From: Taeniopygia guttata
Lineage: Eukaryota > Chordata > Aves > Passeriformes > Estrildidae
Assembly (NCBI RefSeq): GCF_048771995.1
Contig: NC_133024.1
Span: 58,982,501 to 59,046,500 of the forward strand
Length of the DNA stretch: 64,000 nt
Reading direction: 5' to 3'
Notes under the pieces: model-generated
Told to the model about the DNA's origin: nothing
Seen by the model: only the letters and a program-made list of their open reading frames with translations
Database searches by the model: none
Translations under genes and position numbers: made by a program
Part shown: positions 1 to 13,779 of the stretch, one piece after another
How the letters are laid out: the number at the start of each line of letters is the position of its first letter
How positions within the stretch are numbered: the stretch's first letter is position 1

Positions 1-3000
1 AGCCCAGGTCACTAAGAGAGAATGACAGAAGCTACCAACATAAATTACTATTACCTCCACAAGGCATGCATGCATAGTAGTAAACGACAGCATACACTTA
101 ATTGGCTGTGTAAGAAGGCTTAACTCTTTGCTTCATGAAGTAAATTCTCCCTCTGTGAGGCCTTCCCATCTTCCCTTGTTCATTCCTTCTAAATCACTAT
201 CCTACTTATAAAAGAAGGAGGAAGAAGGCAAACAGGAAAGCTTATAGGGAAATGCAAACTGTCTGGAACAATAACGGAAATAAAAGACTGAGAAAAGGAA
301 CAAAATCCTCGCGGGTTTGTGTCCTCTCTGGAGAACATGCAGAAAAGACCAGGAGTATTTCAAATACCAGGCTAAATCCTGCACTAAAAGCCTTTAATGT
401 TGTAGAGGTTACAGGTCACCTTCTACTGTGGTGTGCGCTGCATGCCCACACCTAACACATGTATGCCCAAATAAACCACTATGAAATATTAAACACTGCT
501 CCAAAAATACATGACCACCATGTATAAGTACCCCTGGTCAGACACTGGTATCCTCAAACATGCAGGTGGTTGTTCCACTTCCCTGTGCTTTATGTGAATC
601 CCTAGAGAATGCCAGAAGGCAAGCAGCATTCAGCACTAAGTGTTTCTTTTTGTTAAATTGCTGCCATGTGTTAAGCATTGCTTTTTTGGTATAAAGTAAA
701 TCAGCCACATTTATAAACAGAAAACAGAGATCAACTTTATGTATTCTCAAAATTGCCTGATGATATCAAAGTAGCAAAATACAGGTATGGGATGAATAAC
801 GACATTCCTTTTATTTTTAATTAAATTACTTTGCCAATTTCAAAACTCATTTAGCAAATACTCTGCTTCACCAGGTATATAGCTAGATATGAAGTGGTTA
901 AACATAATAGAAAGCATGACATTCAAGATTATTGTCTGGTAAAAATATGACCTTTATGGAACAGTTACACAACAGAAGAGAGAGTTACTGAAAAAAAATA
1001 TTTTTAACTGTACAATGGCAAGGTAATTAATAAGACACATTATCAGTACTTACAAAAGAGAAGCAAATAGCTGAATTTACTTTCACACACTATTTTCTTT
1101 AAAGAAGAATCAAAACTGGAGACAAGCTGCATTTAACAAGAAACACTTCTACTGTTGAAAGTGACAGAGAAATAAAGCGTGCCAAGAAGAATTTTTGTAA
1201 AAAAAACCCACAAAGTCAGAGGAAAACCTACATTCAAGTATAATACTTCAACACAAATCCACAACAGCATGAAATTAGGCAACTGAAAGGTAATGACACA
1301 TGCTACATCTGACACTCTGTCCTCATCTAGCCCTATTATGCCTGAGGACTATAGCATGTGTAAGATATAAGATCACACATTTTCTTGGACAGTAATGTAA
1401 TCACCACCAACAAAATGAGTTGAATAGTTTATTTTAAGACCCAATTTTCAACTTTAACACCTGCTTCCATTTCCAAGACTAGTCAAAGCTGCAATGTCGG
1501 TTATAACCAACATTTTTCTGGCTATGTTTTTTAGAGAACAGAATGAAAGAAAAAAAAAAGAGAAAAAATACACTGTACACAAGAAAACAGAAAAATTTAA
1601 GTGTTCTTTTAGAATCAAATGTGAGTTTAGGGATTTCTAACTAATATTGAGCATATTGACAATATATAGATACACAGAATAGAAAACAAATACATCCAAA
1701 GATGGATGTATTTTGGAGTAAATTTCAGAAAGACATGAAAATCTACTTAGTAGACACCTGGGACCCAAAAATTTCATTTTGAAATCCTCACCACTCCTTA
1801 TTCTCCACTTAAAGCACAGAATTTTCTCTGCAGAGTATCATTCGGTATACAAAGGGACTGAAAGCCAACCAATGAGGAGCGAGGAAATCACCATCCTAAG
1901 CAGGAAGAAATGTTTGTGGCAGAGACTGGAACTGCCTCCTCCTATTCTTTTGCCCATACTCCTGCCACCTGGACTATAGAAGCATTAGGGTGCTCTATTC
2001 AAGATCTTTGATAAATCCACATCTGAGGTCTCATGAAAACAATCAGCTGCTGGCTGAAAAATTTTCTAGAGCACAACTTTGTGTGAAATTCATTCAGGCC
2101 AAAAGACGGCTTAAAGTCTCTAACAGGAACTTATCAAATATACTGGAGGTAGTTTGCAACCTGAAGTACATCAGTCATACACCTACATGTTTGCTGGACT
2201 GAGTCCCAAGTATACTAAGCCCATAAATGAAAGAAGAAACATGATGTTATTAATCTTTTGAATCCTGACAGAAGCAAGTTTGAGCTTTGGTCTTCCCAGA
2301 GACAACAAAAAAGAAATTTAAATCCCTATATTTTTATATAGACACATTTAATCCTGACACTAGATTACAAAGACCCTAGCAAGGGTGTCTTTCGTAAGGA
2401 AATATGCACACAAGCCCGAGAATCTCTGGTTCAGGAAGCCTGAAGCAAGAAATCTGGATTGGTCCTGGGTTTGTCTGCAAGTGAGGTGCTTGGTCTTCCC
2501 TCATCTTCATTCCCTCCTTCCCATACTCTAGCTATGGCAGAAGTATTTCCAAGTCACTGGATCCACACATAAGGCTTTCAGCAGCTTCCCACTGAACTTG
2601 CAGTTATGAACCACATAAGTCTAATTAGATTCCTCCCTAACATTTCACTGGCAGATTTTACTTTCTCTTTGTGGATCATAGCAGTATTTTCAAACTTACA
2701 CCAACTAATAGAAGAAATACTGCACTCACCTCCACTGGCAGACAGTAACACATTACATTTGCTAAAAGTCACAGAGTTGTGGAGAAACAACAAGATTTTA
2801 TCTCATCTAGACAAAGGAGCACATGAAGAGGTTAAGATGGACTCTACCTGGCATAGCCTTTTTCAGGAAGTTGCTGCATCCAGGTTGGGGAAACCTGAGA
2901 CAACCACTGCAAAACAAGAGTTTGCATTACACTTTTCCCATGGCAGCTGTATATTGAGGCCAAAATTCATCTGGAACACTGAGAGGTAAACAACGGAGAT

Positions 3001-3415
3001 GAGTGACACAGGGCAGAATAACTGCATTCAGGTATCCGCAAGGCTCTGATCTCAAAAACTGTGGTGGAAGGGAGGAGATTGTCTTTCAACAAGATGTTTG
3101 TTGAAACACAACACACTTTCAAATGTGTTCCTTTAAAAGCTTTCTATTCTCCTCTCCAGCAGACATGCCTGGCCAGTAGCTATGCAGCTTGGTATTGAAA
3201 CTGTTCTCCATAATGGATGACTTGTAGTAAAGAAAATGTCACAAAATCGCCCAAAAATTGTAAAATTCTTACAGAATTGGTGGGGAAAAGACAGGGAGAG
3301 AGTTCTGGGTTTCTGATTCTCCTGGGATCACTGACATGCCATGAAATGGTTCTCGTGACCCTCGCTGTGGATCACCGTTCTAAACAAAAGAAGTTTCTCA
3401 ACAGCATGAATCATT
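1..3415. other. Inferred ENOX1 intron 1, no gene seen
   Basis: This is AT-rich unique sequence. The largest open frame (2606-2989, plus, 127 codons) has no recognisable domain, no repeat relationship and no exon-like boundaries. I see no RNA gene and no clear mobile element. The intron assignment rests on the ENOX1 synteny inference. Confidence 0.5.
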
Positions 3416-3590
3416 AATCATTTCATGTGTTGGAAGGGACCTTAAATACCATCTAGTCCCAGCTCCCTGCCATGGGCTGGGACACCTTCCACTAGACAAG
3501 TCCTCAAAACCCCCTCCCACCTGGCCTTGAATACTTCCACATATAAGAAAGAGACTCACAGCTTCTCTGGGCAAAATGACACCAGGTCCT
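3416..3590 (-). mobile_element. CR1 LINE 3' fragment
   Basis: The plus strand reads through the typical reverse complement of a CR1 3' end: a GTTGGAAGGGACCTTAAA-like block, then CTGCCATGGG, GACACCTTCCACTAGAC, a GGCCTTGAATACTTCC block and CTTCTCTGGGCAA. The order and spacing match avian CR1 3' ends. The copy is 5'-truncated, as most CR1 copies are, and diverged. The distal part near 3560-3590 is degraded. It carries no usable coding sequence. Confidence 0.85.
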
Positions 3591-4484
3591 CCTATTCAGA
3601 CAACTCATGCTTTCATCATGACACCTGTATTTACAACCCTTCACTTTCAGAATACTTAAATTATGCATCCAAATTTTAGTGGAACCATTGGCTAGGCATT
3701 TGGGTAGAAGAAAAAAAAAACTTTTGGATTCTGCTTGATATTCACATCTATCCCCAGGCAGCCATAAAATGAGATATGAGAGTGCAAAGTTGAGAAGGAA
3801 ATAGTGCAGCATTGTAAAATTAGCAGCTGCTGACCCATAACTAATTTGCAATGGTAGTATTTTTCAACCTCATTGATGAAGTAGGATCTAGAAATACAAA
3901 ATACTGACCAAAAAAAAAGGTTAAATACAGCAAAAGCAGCTTCCTAAGTAAATAACCTGGGCTCTGCTATAGATGGTCTGTCTAGAAACTTTGCAACAGA
4001 CTGAAAAAACAGAAATAAAAACTTGTGTTATGAAGCCTGTTAGATTTTCATTACTTTCTGAGTGCATCCCTTCAGCAGTAACTTACTAAAAGAGCATTTT
4101 ATTACAAGTTGATGGGTAATTTTGTGAAGCTGTAGGACTTTAGTCAAAATAACTCACTAAAGAAACAGCATGAGTAATAGTGCCATTTACCACACAAATA
4201 AATATGCACAGACTTTTCTTGTAGTAACTAACCACACCACAGAATAGTCTAAAGTTTAGTCCACATCTATATGGTATTTTCAGACATTGTCCATGATTAT
4301 GCTGTTTGATAACAAGTATCTATAAGTGTGGGGTTTTTGCTTGCTCCCTTCCTTAGGAGGGTGAACAGTACTGTCAGGAACCAACATTATTAACTACACA
4401 AGTTTACATCTTTGACAATCATTACTAGCTCTGAGCCCAAGTGTTGAAAATATTGCACATCTGCTGAAATCCCTGAACAGCCAT
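3591..4484. other. Inferred ENOX1 intron 1, no gene seen
   Basis: Unique AT-rich sequence lies between the CR1 fragment and the LTR remnant. It has a short poly-A run near 3712 and nothing else I can name. Confidence 0.5.
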
Positions 4485-5255
4485 TTACTTCTTGTGGAAG
4501 TTGCGTTGTAAAGACTGCAGGACGTGGCTGTACAAGTGCTGGATTGCACTCTCATACTCAGCACTAGCACTGTCTTTCTCTTTTTCTACACAACTCCACA
4601 AGGTCCTTCTGTACACCTGTTTGATATTTTTCCTTATATCTTCTGTCTCTGCAAGGACAGCTTCTCTTTTTGTCTCTTCATGGAAAGATTGCTTTCCTTG
4701 CTGTAGTGGGCCTACCTGGTTTGGAGCTGACACTCCTCACAGCCAACCCCATAGCGCTGTGCTTCGCACTTGCATCCAGGAGGGTGTTGGTGACACACCC
4801 ACATGTTGTCTGCTGCTGATAATCATCCACACAGCACCAAGGCTGTCTCTCCAATACCCCCAGGGACCAGGAGGCTGGGAGTGGGCAAGAGGTTGGGAGG
4901 GGATTCAGCCAGGACAGCTGACCCCAGCTGACCCAAGGGACAATCCATACTGTACAGTGTAATACTCAGCAATAAAGTTAGGAGAGAGGCAAAGGAGAAA
5001 CACGTTCATTATTAAGGTGTTTGTCTTCTGAAGCAACTGCCTTGTGTAGCAGGATTTCTGCTTCTCCCTGAATGGGTGCACATCCCCTGCAGATGGAAGT
5101 AGTGACCAAATCATTTTGCTTTGCTTCCACAGGCAGCCTTTTCTTTTCCTCATTCAACTGTCTTGAACTCAACCTATACTTCATCTCATTTTCTTGCCCT
5201 GTTCTGCTGAAGAGGTGGAGTGAGAAAACAGCTAAGTGGCCATCTGGGTGCCAAA
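4485..5255 (+). mobile_element. Degenerate avian ERVL-type LTR (firm from about 4720; upstream part uncertain)
   Basis: From about 4740 the sequence matches, block by block, a common avian ERVL-class LTR as I remember it. The blocks are AGCGCTGTGCTTCGCACTTG, GTTGGTGACACACC, AAGGCTGTCTCTCCAA, GGGTGGGCAAGA-like, GACAGCTGACC, a degenerate TATA region (CTCAGCAATAAAG at 4967) and a U5-like stretch CAACTGTCTTGAACTCAACC near 5155. It ends near 5250 in diverged GTGGAGTGAG sequence. I could not see matching target duplications. The preceding 4485-4733 may be more U3 or internal ERV sequence. It carries an 82-codon minus-strand frame of no known family. No gag, pol or env coding sequence is recognisable, so this is most likely a solo LTR relic. 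Confidence 0.65.
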
Positions 5256-8200
5256 ATTTTCCTTTCCTCTGCCTTTACATTGGAGCATACAGGCCAGGAA
5301 AGCTCCTCATATAATACCACCCAGAGATCATCAAACACTTAATCACTGGAGCGTCTCCACGTGTCATTGGGATATGTCCCATTTTACACTTGATAAGATT
5401 CTGTCTCTTGTGTGCTCTTTGTGACAGTACTGATAAAGCACTACTTTTCAAAGCAGCGCTGAAGACTCATTGCTTTGTCCTCCATGCTGCATAGACTTGG
5501 AGATCATCCCAAGACATGGCCTAACTAAGCTCTTCTTTCCAATCCATTTTAACCTTGTTAGTGATAGGCAGACAGGCTAGTATCATGCGTATTTTTATGG
5601 CAGTCCTATACTACATGCTACCAAGAAATGAGGAACTTGTTCAAACAATTTACCAAACAGACCAGATATATCTAGTCTACTCATTTACTTTGTCAGAGAC
5701 TGGAAGTTCCAATGGCTGAATACAGGTGGCTTGGAGAAAGCTCCTGCACCTTGCCTCAACATTCATGCTAGATTTAAGCCAGGAGTTCTACTTCTTATGA
5801 ATAAGAGGCCTTACTATCTCCATGTATTTTTTTAACAACCATCTGATTCTGGAAAATTTCCCCCACTGAATATTGTTAGATGATCAAATTTGTTCTGCTC
5901 TTACCCCATACTTGATGATTCTTGATAAAATAATGTTTGATTAACATAATCATACTCCTTTTAAAGAAAAAATAGGCAACTGTGGTATCACCAATCTGAC
6001 CTTGTGAAACAGTATAGAAAGGTGTCTCAGCAATATGAGGGCTGGGATACAAAATTAAAAGAGGAAGTTGCAATGGTTCTTCCCTGTAGAGGATCTGCAA
6101 TTTGAAAGGAAATATTTGCCACTATGCCAAAATTCCCTGACACAAATGTGTCATTTAAAGAACACAGAGGCTGGGAAAAGCAGAAGGGCTGCACAAAACA
6201 AACAAAATCTTGTTCTTTGTATACAAGAAGTCATCTGCCACTGAGTATTTAGAAGAAAATTTTGCAATGTCTCCATAAAGTCCTACTACATTTTCAATTA
6301 TAAGGACTTTACTTGCATAAGTGCCCTTCACTTCTGCTCTGTTGTGTTCTTGATGGGTACCAGGTCAAACCTCCTCAATGGAGCCAGAGGAACACTTGGT
6401 TTTTTCCATGGAACTAAGATCTCCTCCTTTGTTTGATGGTGCTTAGGGACCATTGCATCTTTAGTGCTTTTATAATGTTAGGAGTGTTAGGAACATACTA
6501 ATCTTTACTAGTGCCACTTTAGATGAACATTTATGTTCTTGCCAGCTTCCCAAAGAAAGCAAATTATTGGGGAGCACAAAGCCTCTGCTCTTCTCAAAGT
6601 GGCTAATGTGATTCTACAACTATGCTGTTCCAAGTGCACCACTTGCATCTTTCTGGTGAAAGATACTTTTCAAGAAGTACATCTTCCCCTGCATGAACAT
6701 AGAATTCCTGAGAGGAAGAACTGTAGAAAAGAAAAAAATCCTTGGTAAACCTTTTCAATTGTGAAAAAAGTTCATCCTAAAGACGAGAAATGCCCACATT
6801 CCCATCAAATATGTAGGAAGTGTTGCTTTTGCAGGAAGTACCTAGGGCTCTTTGTATATTCTGGGCAAAGCACAGCAGTTTGCTTTTTTTTGTTGTTTCT
6901 TTTGCTTCCTTCTTCAGCATGGTCTTCCCCTTTCCCCCCATCTCCCACATGGTTATTTTTATTTCCAGAGCTCTATTCAGTCACCACCTTTATTTCCAAC
7001 GTCCCTATTTTGTTTTTTTTTCTCCTTTCTTCCTGAGCAATCCAATTTGTCTTTTTTTTCATGTTTTGCTTCCAGAAACACTTAGAGATTCTACTAAAAG
7101 ACACTCCAACCTCCAATCTATTTGTAAAAAGGAAAGAACATCACTAGCAAGTCTCTATTGAAATTAATAAAGCCTCCCTAGGGGCAAAAGAAGAGGGGGG
7201 TGGGGAATCACCTTTTTGGAAGAAAATTCTCAGTAATTACTAACAGACTTTAACGGGCAATATTATAATTTAATGGTTACATCAGATAGCTATTAAAATG
7301 TATTATCATATATTAAAACATCTTATTAGGTAGTGTGATTTACTAACCAAAACAAAAAAAGCAGATCACTATGGATGTACCATGAAGTTCAAGCAGGAAG
7401 ATTCTGTTGCTCTGCTGCTGCTGTCAGCTGTGGATAAAAGGGGCATTAGCTGAAAAATGAACCCCATGCAGCATCTTTCAAACTGTCACCTTCATGCTAC
7501 CAGAAGACCTTGCTTCCCTCTAATGTTTTTCCTATTAGTCTGTTAAAAAAAAAAAAATCCCTACTATTAGTAAGCCATACTCTGGAAAGAATGAATTTCA
7601 GAGGCCAGCGAAGGTCTGTGCACTTACTGCTCAGAAATTCCTATTCCTCTAACTTTGAAAACAGACTCATCAAGTTTAGCAGAATTGCTACTGTGCTTAA
7701 AATATCTGTACATGTGTTTATAGAGCTAAACTCTGTAGTGTTTTCAAGATAATCAAAACTGATGTACAGCACATCTTTTCTGCATTTATGTAACATTCTG
7801 ATTTCCCAGGAAAAATGCTAAATTAAATTACAAAGTCCAAACTCCAACAGGAACAAATTCACCACTAAAAAGTTATAAAAATGATAAAAAGAAAACAGTT
7901 CAATTGAGGGTATATGAAGTAGAGAACACATAAAAACAATAGAAACAAAGCTATTTCAATTAAAGTGTATTTTGATCCCTTTATGATGAACATATATTGT
8001 AAATTTAAAAAATATCTTGTATATTGCCAACTACAGAAAGTTGTATCAAAGTGTTTTTACCAAGTGACCAAACTCATGTTTATCACACAGCACAGCTTTT
8101 GTTACAAGAAAAGCTTCTTTAAAATTATAATATTCTAATTGCAGTTGACTAGAGACTCTTGAAATATAAATTGAATATGAAACAGACTTCTACTGAAGCA

Positions 8201-9436
8201 ACACAAACCTATGTAAGTATACCCTGTACACAAACATGAAAGCCTACTTCCAGGTCCAGTTAATATTTATTTTCTAGTATTCAGAAATGTTCATTCTGGG
8301 TCAAATCCAAGATGGAAAGAGCTGTCAACTGGCATGTTTTAACTAAGCCTGTGGCACTTTAGATTAGATCCCTTGCCTCCCGGTGCAAGTTCAAATTCAT
8401 ACCTCTATGCTTGGACATCTCACTTGTAAAAAAGTGGTAGTTTTTCTCCATTGTTACCTGGCAGAATTTCATCTGCTCCACCTAAATGCAGACCTGACCA
8501 CAGCAATCCATCCCACTGTCATAAAGTTTGACATAATGTCATAAAGGAGACCATAATGTCTCCTGCTTATGGTTAACAATGGAAGATACAGCTTGTAAAT
8601 CATGCAGCCATATGTCCTCAAATTTGAGCTAGTGGATATGGAGTAGGTAAAAATATATGTATTATATTATATATATATATATATAAACTACATTTGTGTT
8701 TCATGCAGGAAAAAATCTTCTGTAACTAGTAGAGAGTTTGGATCTGACTGTCCTATAAGAAACTGTCTCCACACGTCACTAAACCCAGGGCTGATTACAC
8801 TGATACAACAGCTTAAAATACCTAACCTCAAGCTGTTGAGCTGGGGCACTGCTACTGAAGACCATCTTGCAAAATTTCCCTCTTTAAGAAGCAACACGAG
8901 GTACTTATTTGCCAAAACAGAAGCCACAATCTCCTTAGTGCAAAGTTCACATCTTTCTTCAACTGATCTCTCAGTATGGAAGCATCCCAGGGAGCAGGGA
9001 TCATGGCCCTGAAGGAGAGCTTGTGCACACTCCGTCTAGGCTAACGTGCCGAAGACATATGTACCAACAGTCTTCATCTCCTATGGATGCACATAAGGAT
9101 CTATCTGAACTCCAGCCATACATCTCAAGTAAAGCCAAACTTTTCTGCATAAAGCTCCTTGAGTGCAAGCCAACAGAGAAAAGAAATCCAGAGCTTTTAA
9201 CCACAGACATAAATGTGTTCATGCCAGCCAGCCCAAATCAGTAACTGGCAGTCAACGGCCTGTAACAGCTGACATTTCTTCCTCTCTCTCAAGTGGCTTG
9301 CAAAGATATACTCATGGGTAAGCCGCTGCAACGAGCCAGAATGTACCAAATGGAAATATGTACAATAGGAAGACCCATCTTCACAAGAAACACTTGTAAT
9401 CACAAGGAAGAAAGATGGAAATGTGCATCTGTGACC
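5256..9436. other. Inferred ENOX1 intron 1, no gene seen
   Basis: AT-rich unique sequence. It includes a pyrimidine-rich tract at 6880-7080 that creates overlapping low-complexity frames, a 12-A run near 7546 and an AT dinucleotide tract at 8661-8685. I see no exon and no further named repeat. Confidence 0.5.
8661..8685. repeat. AT dinucleotide microsatellite
   Basis: An alternating A/T run, imperfect at its left end and clean for about 18 bases. Confidence 0.9.
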
Positions 9437-10340
9437 AGTCAGCATGGTTTAAAACCAGATGGAAATTAAACTCCAGATAAGCCTTTCCTCTTCTCTCAGC
9501 CCCACTCCAGTGAGAGAGGGACAAAGACAGAGACTATGGGTTGAGATAACAAGCTACTGAAAGCAAACAGCAATGAAGTAAGAAACACAGTGACAGCAGC
9601 AATATTAATAACCAAAGTATACAAAAGAGAAGATGCTTTACAGAAAAAAGGTGTTCATTACACCTCAGCTCTATGTGGCCGCTGGGACAAACACAAGATG
9701 GCAGACGCTCTCCATAGCTAGTGTTCACTTTTCCCAAGCTTGAGCCAATGAGAAACAATGAGGGACAAACCCCCAAAAAACTGGATCGTCCACACTACAC
9801 CACTTGTTCTGCTTTTGGACTGCTCCATTCCTCTGGCTTGACTACACACAGTGTTATCCTCTTCCAGACTGCTCCGCTTGTTTCACTCCACGTAGTGGCA
9901 CTTTCTCTGGACCACTCCATTCAGCTGCAGTGGACTTGGCTGGGGCTTGGCTTGGGCTCAGCTCCTTTTGACTCAGTTTGCCGCTGCTTTATCCCTCCCC
10001 TGCTTCCAGCAATAGTGCTGTGGCACTGGAGTTTTGCTGAGCTCAGCTGTGTTCACTGCTTGGAGCAGCATTCTTCCTGAGGGATGGGAAGGGATGGGTG
10101 GCAGCAGGAAACAGACAAAGTCCATGGCCCTGACTGCAGGAAGAAATGGAACAAAATGGTGCACTTCTGCTGTACAGTCCTTTTTCTCCTGAGAACAGGC
10201 CCCCAGCGATTATATGCATAGTATAGAACAGCAATCCTCCCTTTGTGAGCAAACCCAGGATACCAGTGTCCATGAGAACTCCAAAGAGCACCCACAAAAT
10301 AAACACCCTCTAGGTGGAAAGCCTAGAGGGAAATGGTGAG
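9437..10340 (-). mobile_element. Avian ERVL-type LTR-like segment (right edge uncertain)
   Basis: The plus strand begins with CATGGTTTAAAACCAG (9442), resembling the reverse complement of an ERVL-type LTR 3' end. This is followed by CCACTCCAGTGAGAG and TATGGGTTGAGATAACA (9536), a signature of these LTRs read backwards. The stretch to about 9775, including AAGATGCTTTACAG and CTCTCCATAGCTAGTGTTCAC, resembles passerine LTR sequence that I recognise only by memory. The U3 side is not resolved. The right edge is set loosely at a small hairpin (10306-10330). No coding sequence for viral proteins is visible. A match search against an avian repeat library would settle class and limits. Confidence 0.5.
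10306..10330. repeat. Perfect 9-bp inverted repeat (hairpin)
   Basis: CCCTCTAGG at 10306-10314 pairs perfectly with CCTAGAGGG at 10322-10330 around a 7-nt loop. It lies near the right edge of the LTR-like segment. Its role is unknown. Confidence 0.8.
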
Positions 10341-13300
10341 GTGAGGCAGAAAGAAACTCCGTCTCCCTTTGCCAAGCCCTCTACTTGTTTTAACAAATGA
10401 GCCATTAGCAGCTCCAAATTATCTGGCCCAAGCTACAGCCAGCTCCCTTTTATCCAAGCCCAGGTTCCAGCCAAACATTAGGAAATTAGCAGCTGGGTCC
10501 AGCACAAGGGCAACAGGCCTGCATATCATCAGCACCGCGACATCAATGAGTCCCAAGCTGCACTCTCCTTCACCACTTTTGTCTATATATTAACTGCACG
10601 TGGCCATGGAAAGGAGCCTACTTACCTGAACCATTCACTACAAAGTCTGAAGGCAAGTTATTAGCCACTGGCATTTCTCTGAAGGAACAGGGGAGCAGAA
10701 AGAAAGACAAGATTCGAGATACCCTTACAAGAATTGTACAAGGACATTTAAAGAGCTCTGCATTACCCCTTGAATTAGTGTGAACATTAGCCTAGTCTTT
10801 TCTAAAGAGAAGTCCACAAAAAAGGCAAGAATGGTCTCCATGGTTAGACTACACACAGGTGTGAACTTCACTATCAGAGAATAAAGAAACAAAACTTCCC
10901 AAATACTGAAAAAATTCTCACTGTCACTTCAGAATCTCTCTGTCCCAGTACATATAGTTAGGGCAATTAACTCTAATAGTACATTAATTTTCCCATTATC
11001 TAAATGATGGCAATATCCAAGGCATATAATAAACTGTTTCTCCAAAGACTAAAAAACTGAGTATTAAAGTAGATGTTTTTGTTCTTCTTAAGCTCACTTT
11101 GGCAGCCTCTTAGATGTCCTGGTAAGACCTCATGGATGTTAAATGGGGTGACTTCTTATATTTCAGGAGAGTAATAGAAAAAATGGACATATTCCTACAC
11201 AGTGCAGTATACCAAATGAAATCCTCAGATTTTCTAACTCACAAGTCAACATTACTTAGCTGTAAAGTGGTATACCTTTTATGACACTGCAGACTATATA
11301 AGACCCAGGGCAAAAGAAGTCCTCACATTAAAAACAATCAGATTAGCATAATAAGAGGAGAAAGCAAAGCTGCGGGAACATTTGGGGAGCTTTTAATTTT
11401 TTTTTCCTTTAAAGCATTTCAATTCCTCCAGCCAAAGTAAACACATTACAGATTAGTTCTCAAAAGTGCTCTCAGCCAAGAAGTAAGTTACTGTAATTTG
11501 AAGAATGATGCTGGGAGCTAAGCTACATTTTAAAAGCCTCCATGGCATATAATAGATGTGGAGGGCTCAGAACACAGACTGCATGTAAGTACATGTTAAA
11601 GCTTTCTGACCTAATAAAGACATTCAAAAGACAGTAAGCTAGCTAGAACACCAGTAATGCACAGTTCTTTTATTGTCATTGTGGAATTAAGAAAGCATGA
11701 TGTTAGTTTTCACTCATACCATTCCTGTAATAGAAAAGGCCCTCCACAAAACACAGCCCCCTTGACTGCAATCAACTCCCCTTGTTGCTGAAACAACACG
11801 GAAATTCAGCGTGTCAGCATCCAGAGATACTCACCACAGGCAGCATTCTGCCATCTGTGAATGATTAAAAAATTAAAAGCCCCAGACACTGAAAAAGAGT
11901 ATCTTAAAAAATATTTATGGGAGAGGAAAACTGGGAAAAGCTCTCTCAAAATTCAGACAGAGTCTGAACCTGGGAACACAAGTTTCTTGGAATCTGTCTT
12001 CAGGACACTGGGCCCTACAAATATTACTAACTTGCATTTACACAACTTCTGCTTTGCATACATGATATTACTTAGGACGAAGAGCAAAACAGGCAAGCAG
12101 CATGGAAGGTATGTGCCCTGATCACACACCTATGGCATTATGCTCAGGGAGCTTCACAGATTAAAGCAATGCCTATTCTGTGTTTTATACAATGATTATA
12201 AGAATTAATTGTTAATCATATATGAGTACAGTAAGTGCACAGAGTACTGCCAGTGCATTTATAGTTAGTGAATAATGTTCTTCATTAAAATATTAGTACT
12301 TAAATGACAGATAATGTAATTTGCTTAACTTAAAGTTGCTCACGAGCTTCTTTTAAAAAATCCCAACTCGACATAATACAAAATATAGGAGTAATACTTC
12401 TTACAGTCACACCCAAATTCCTACCTGTACACCCAGAAAAGGCACCCCTTTTTACTTCATCAATTCCCATCAAAAATGTACCTTTGAGTGCACTCAAAAG
12501 GTAAGAGACTTCTTTGGATTGAAAGGTATCAGAAACATGTGCTTACTTTTTCTTCCTCAAAATGGAATAATTATGTTTTCCCATGCAGATAAGCAGACCT
12601 TAAGCACATTAGCACAATCATACCATTCTTCAGCCTCAAAGACACCCTCCAAAGTTTTCTAGCAAGTTTATAGTGAAGTTGTTACTTCACTGATCAGATT
12701 TCAGCTGTCTTTGGTGCTCTGATCCTCAGAGATCATCAGAATGCACAAATTAGGTATTATTGCAACTACCTTTCCTTTCTTGCTTCTACTTGAAAGATGT
12801 GCTGGATGGTCAGCATTTCTTCTTGACTTCCACCTGTTCCTGTGTCAACACAGCAGAAAGTCAATCATGAGCTATCTCAGTTGTACAGGTAATCCATGTT
12901 TTTCTAAATTATTGCACAACAGTATATAGCTGGTGAAGAGAGACTATAGAAAAGCTGCTGTCCACCACTCCCACAGTATCAGAGATTCCACCTACATGCT
13001 GTTCCCAGCTGAAGGACCTGAACTGAGCATGTAACCATCCTAGACTCTTTGTCTGGGCAATGAAGAGAAACAGATATCTCTAGAAGATGTCTGACATGCT
13101 AAGACCAAAGTCTACATCTACAAAAACAGACCTATAAAGGTATCTGCCTCTCTTCAGACAAAGCAAAGCTGGGTGATGTATGTTTCTAGAATAGATGGCC
13201 TTGTTTTAAAGTTACCTGGGATGAATTCAGGCTACTTTTTCTCAAGATGCAAACAAACTCTTCATTTTCTCAGCAACATCAAAGACATCAAGTGTATCTA

Positions 13301-13779
13301 GGACACATAACAGTTTTGGTTGTAGTTTACTAGACATCTTAAGAGACTGATGCATATGACAGTTAAAAAACACCAAAACAACTGAGAAAAACAAGAAGGC
13401 TGTGATGACATCCTCTCACACAGAGGTTCTCAATAAATACACTGCCTCTCTTGCTACCTCTCCTAGTTCCAAGAAATGACAGTCTAGATTTTCATGCCCT
13501 GTTGGCTGTGCTGTATGCTGCAGAAATACAAGCAGATGATTGATGGGGTTTGCACTATGGAAGCCCTGGCTGCTGGCAAATGTACACTTGAAAAAGGATT
13601 CCAGATATCTGAGCCACAGCAGGACCTAACAGAGTCTGTAAAACCATTTCTTTCAGATTTATATTTACTGTCTGATTTATATTTAGTAGAGCAAACAAAT
13701 GCAGTTCTACTTCTGCCTGCTTTTTGATTACAATAGCTTCGGCTAACAGAAAGTATTTATACTAATTCTTGGCAAAGCA
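10341..13779. other. Inferred ENOX1 intron 1, no gene seen
   Basis: Unique AT-rich sequence. A short local duplication of a GATTTATATTTA unit occurs at 13655-13688. No exon, RNA gene or clear mobile element was found. Confidence 0.5.

Noticed and set aside
2606..2989. 127-codon plus-strand frame.
   Set aside because: No recognisable family, no splice context and no compositional support. It is within the range expected by chance in 64 kb.
3504..3851. 115-codon minus-strand frame.
   Set aside because: Its C-terminal end is the CR1 3' fragment read through, and the rest is unremarkable intron.
6761..7161. Overlapping hydrophobic plus-strand frames.
   Set aside because: They come from a T/C-rich low-complexity tract in three frames at once.
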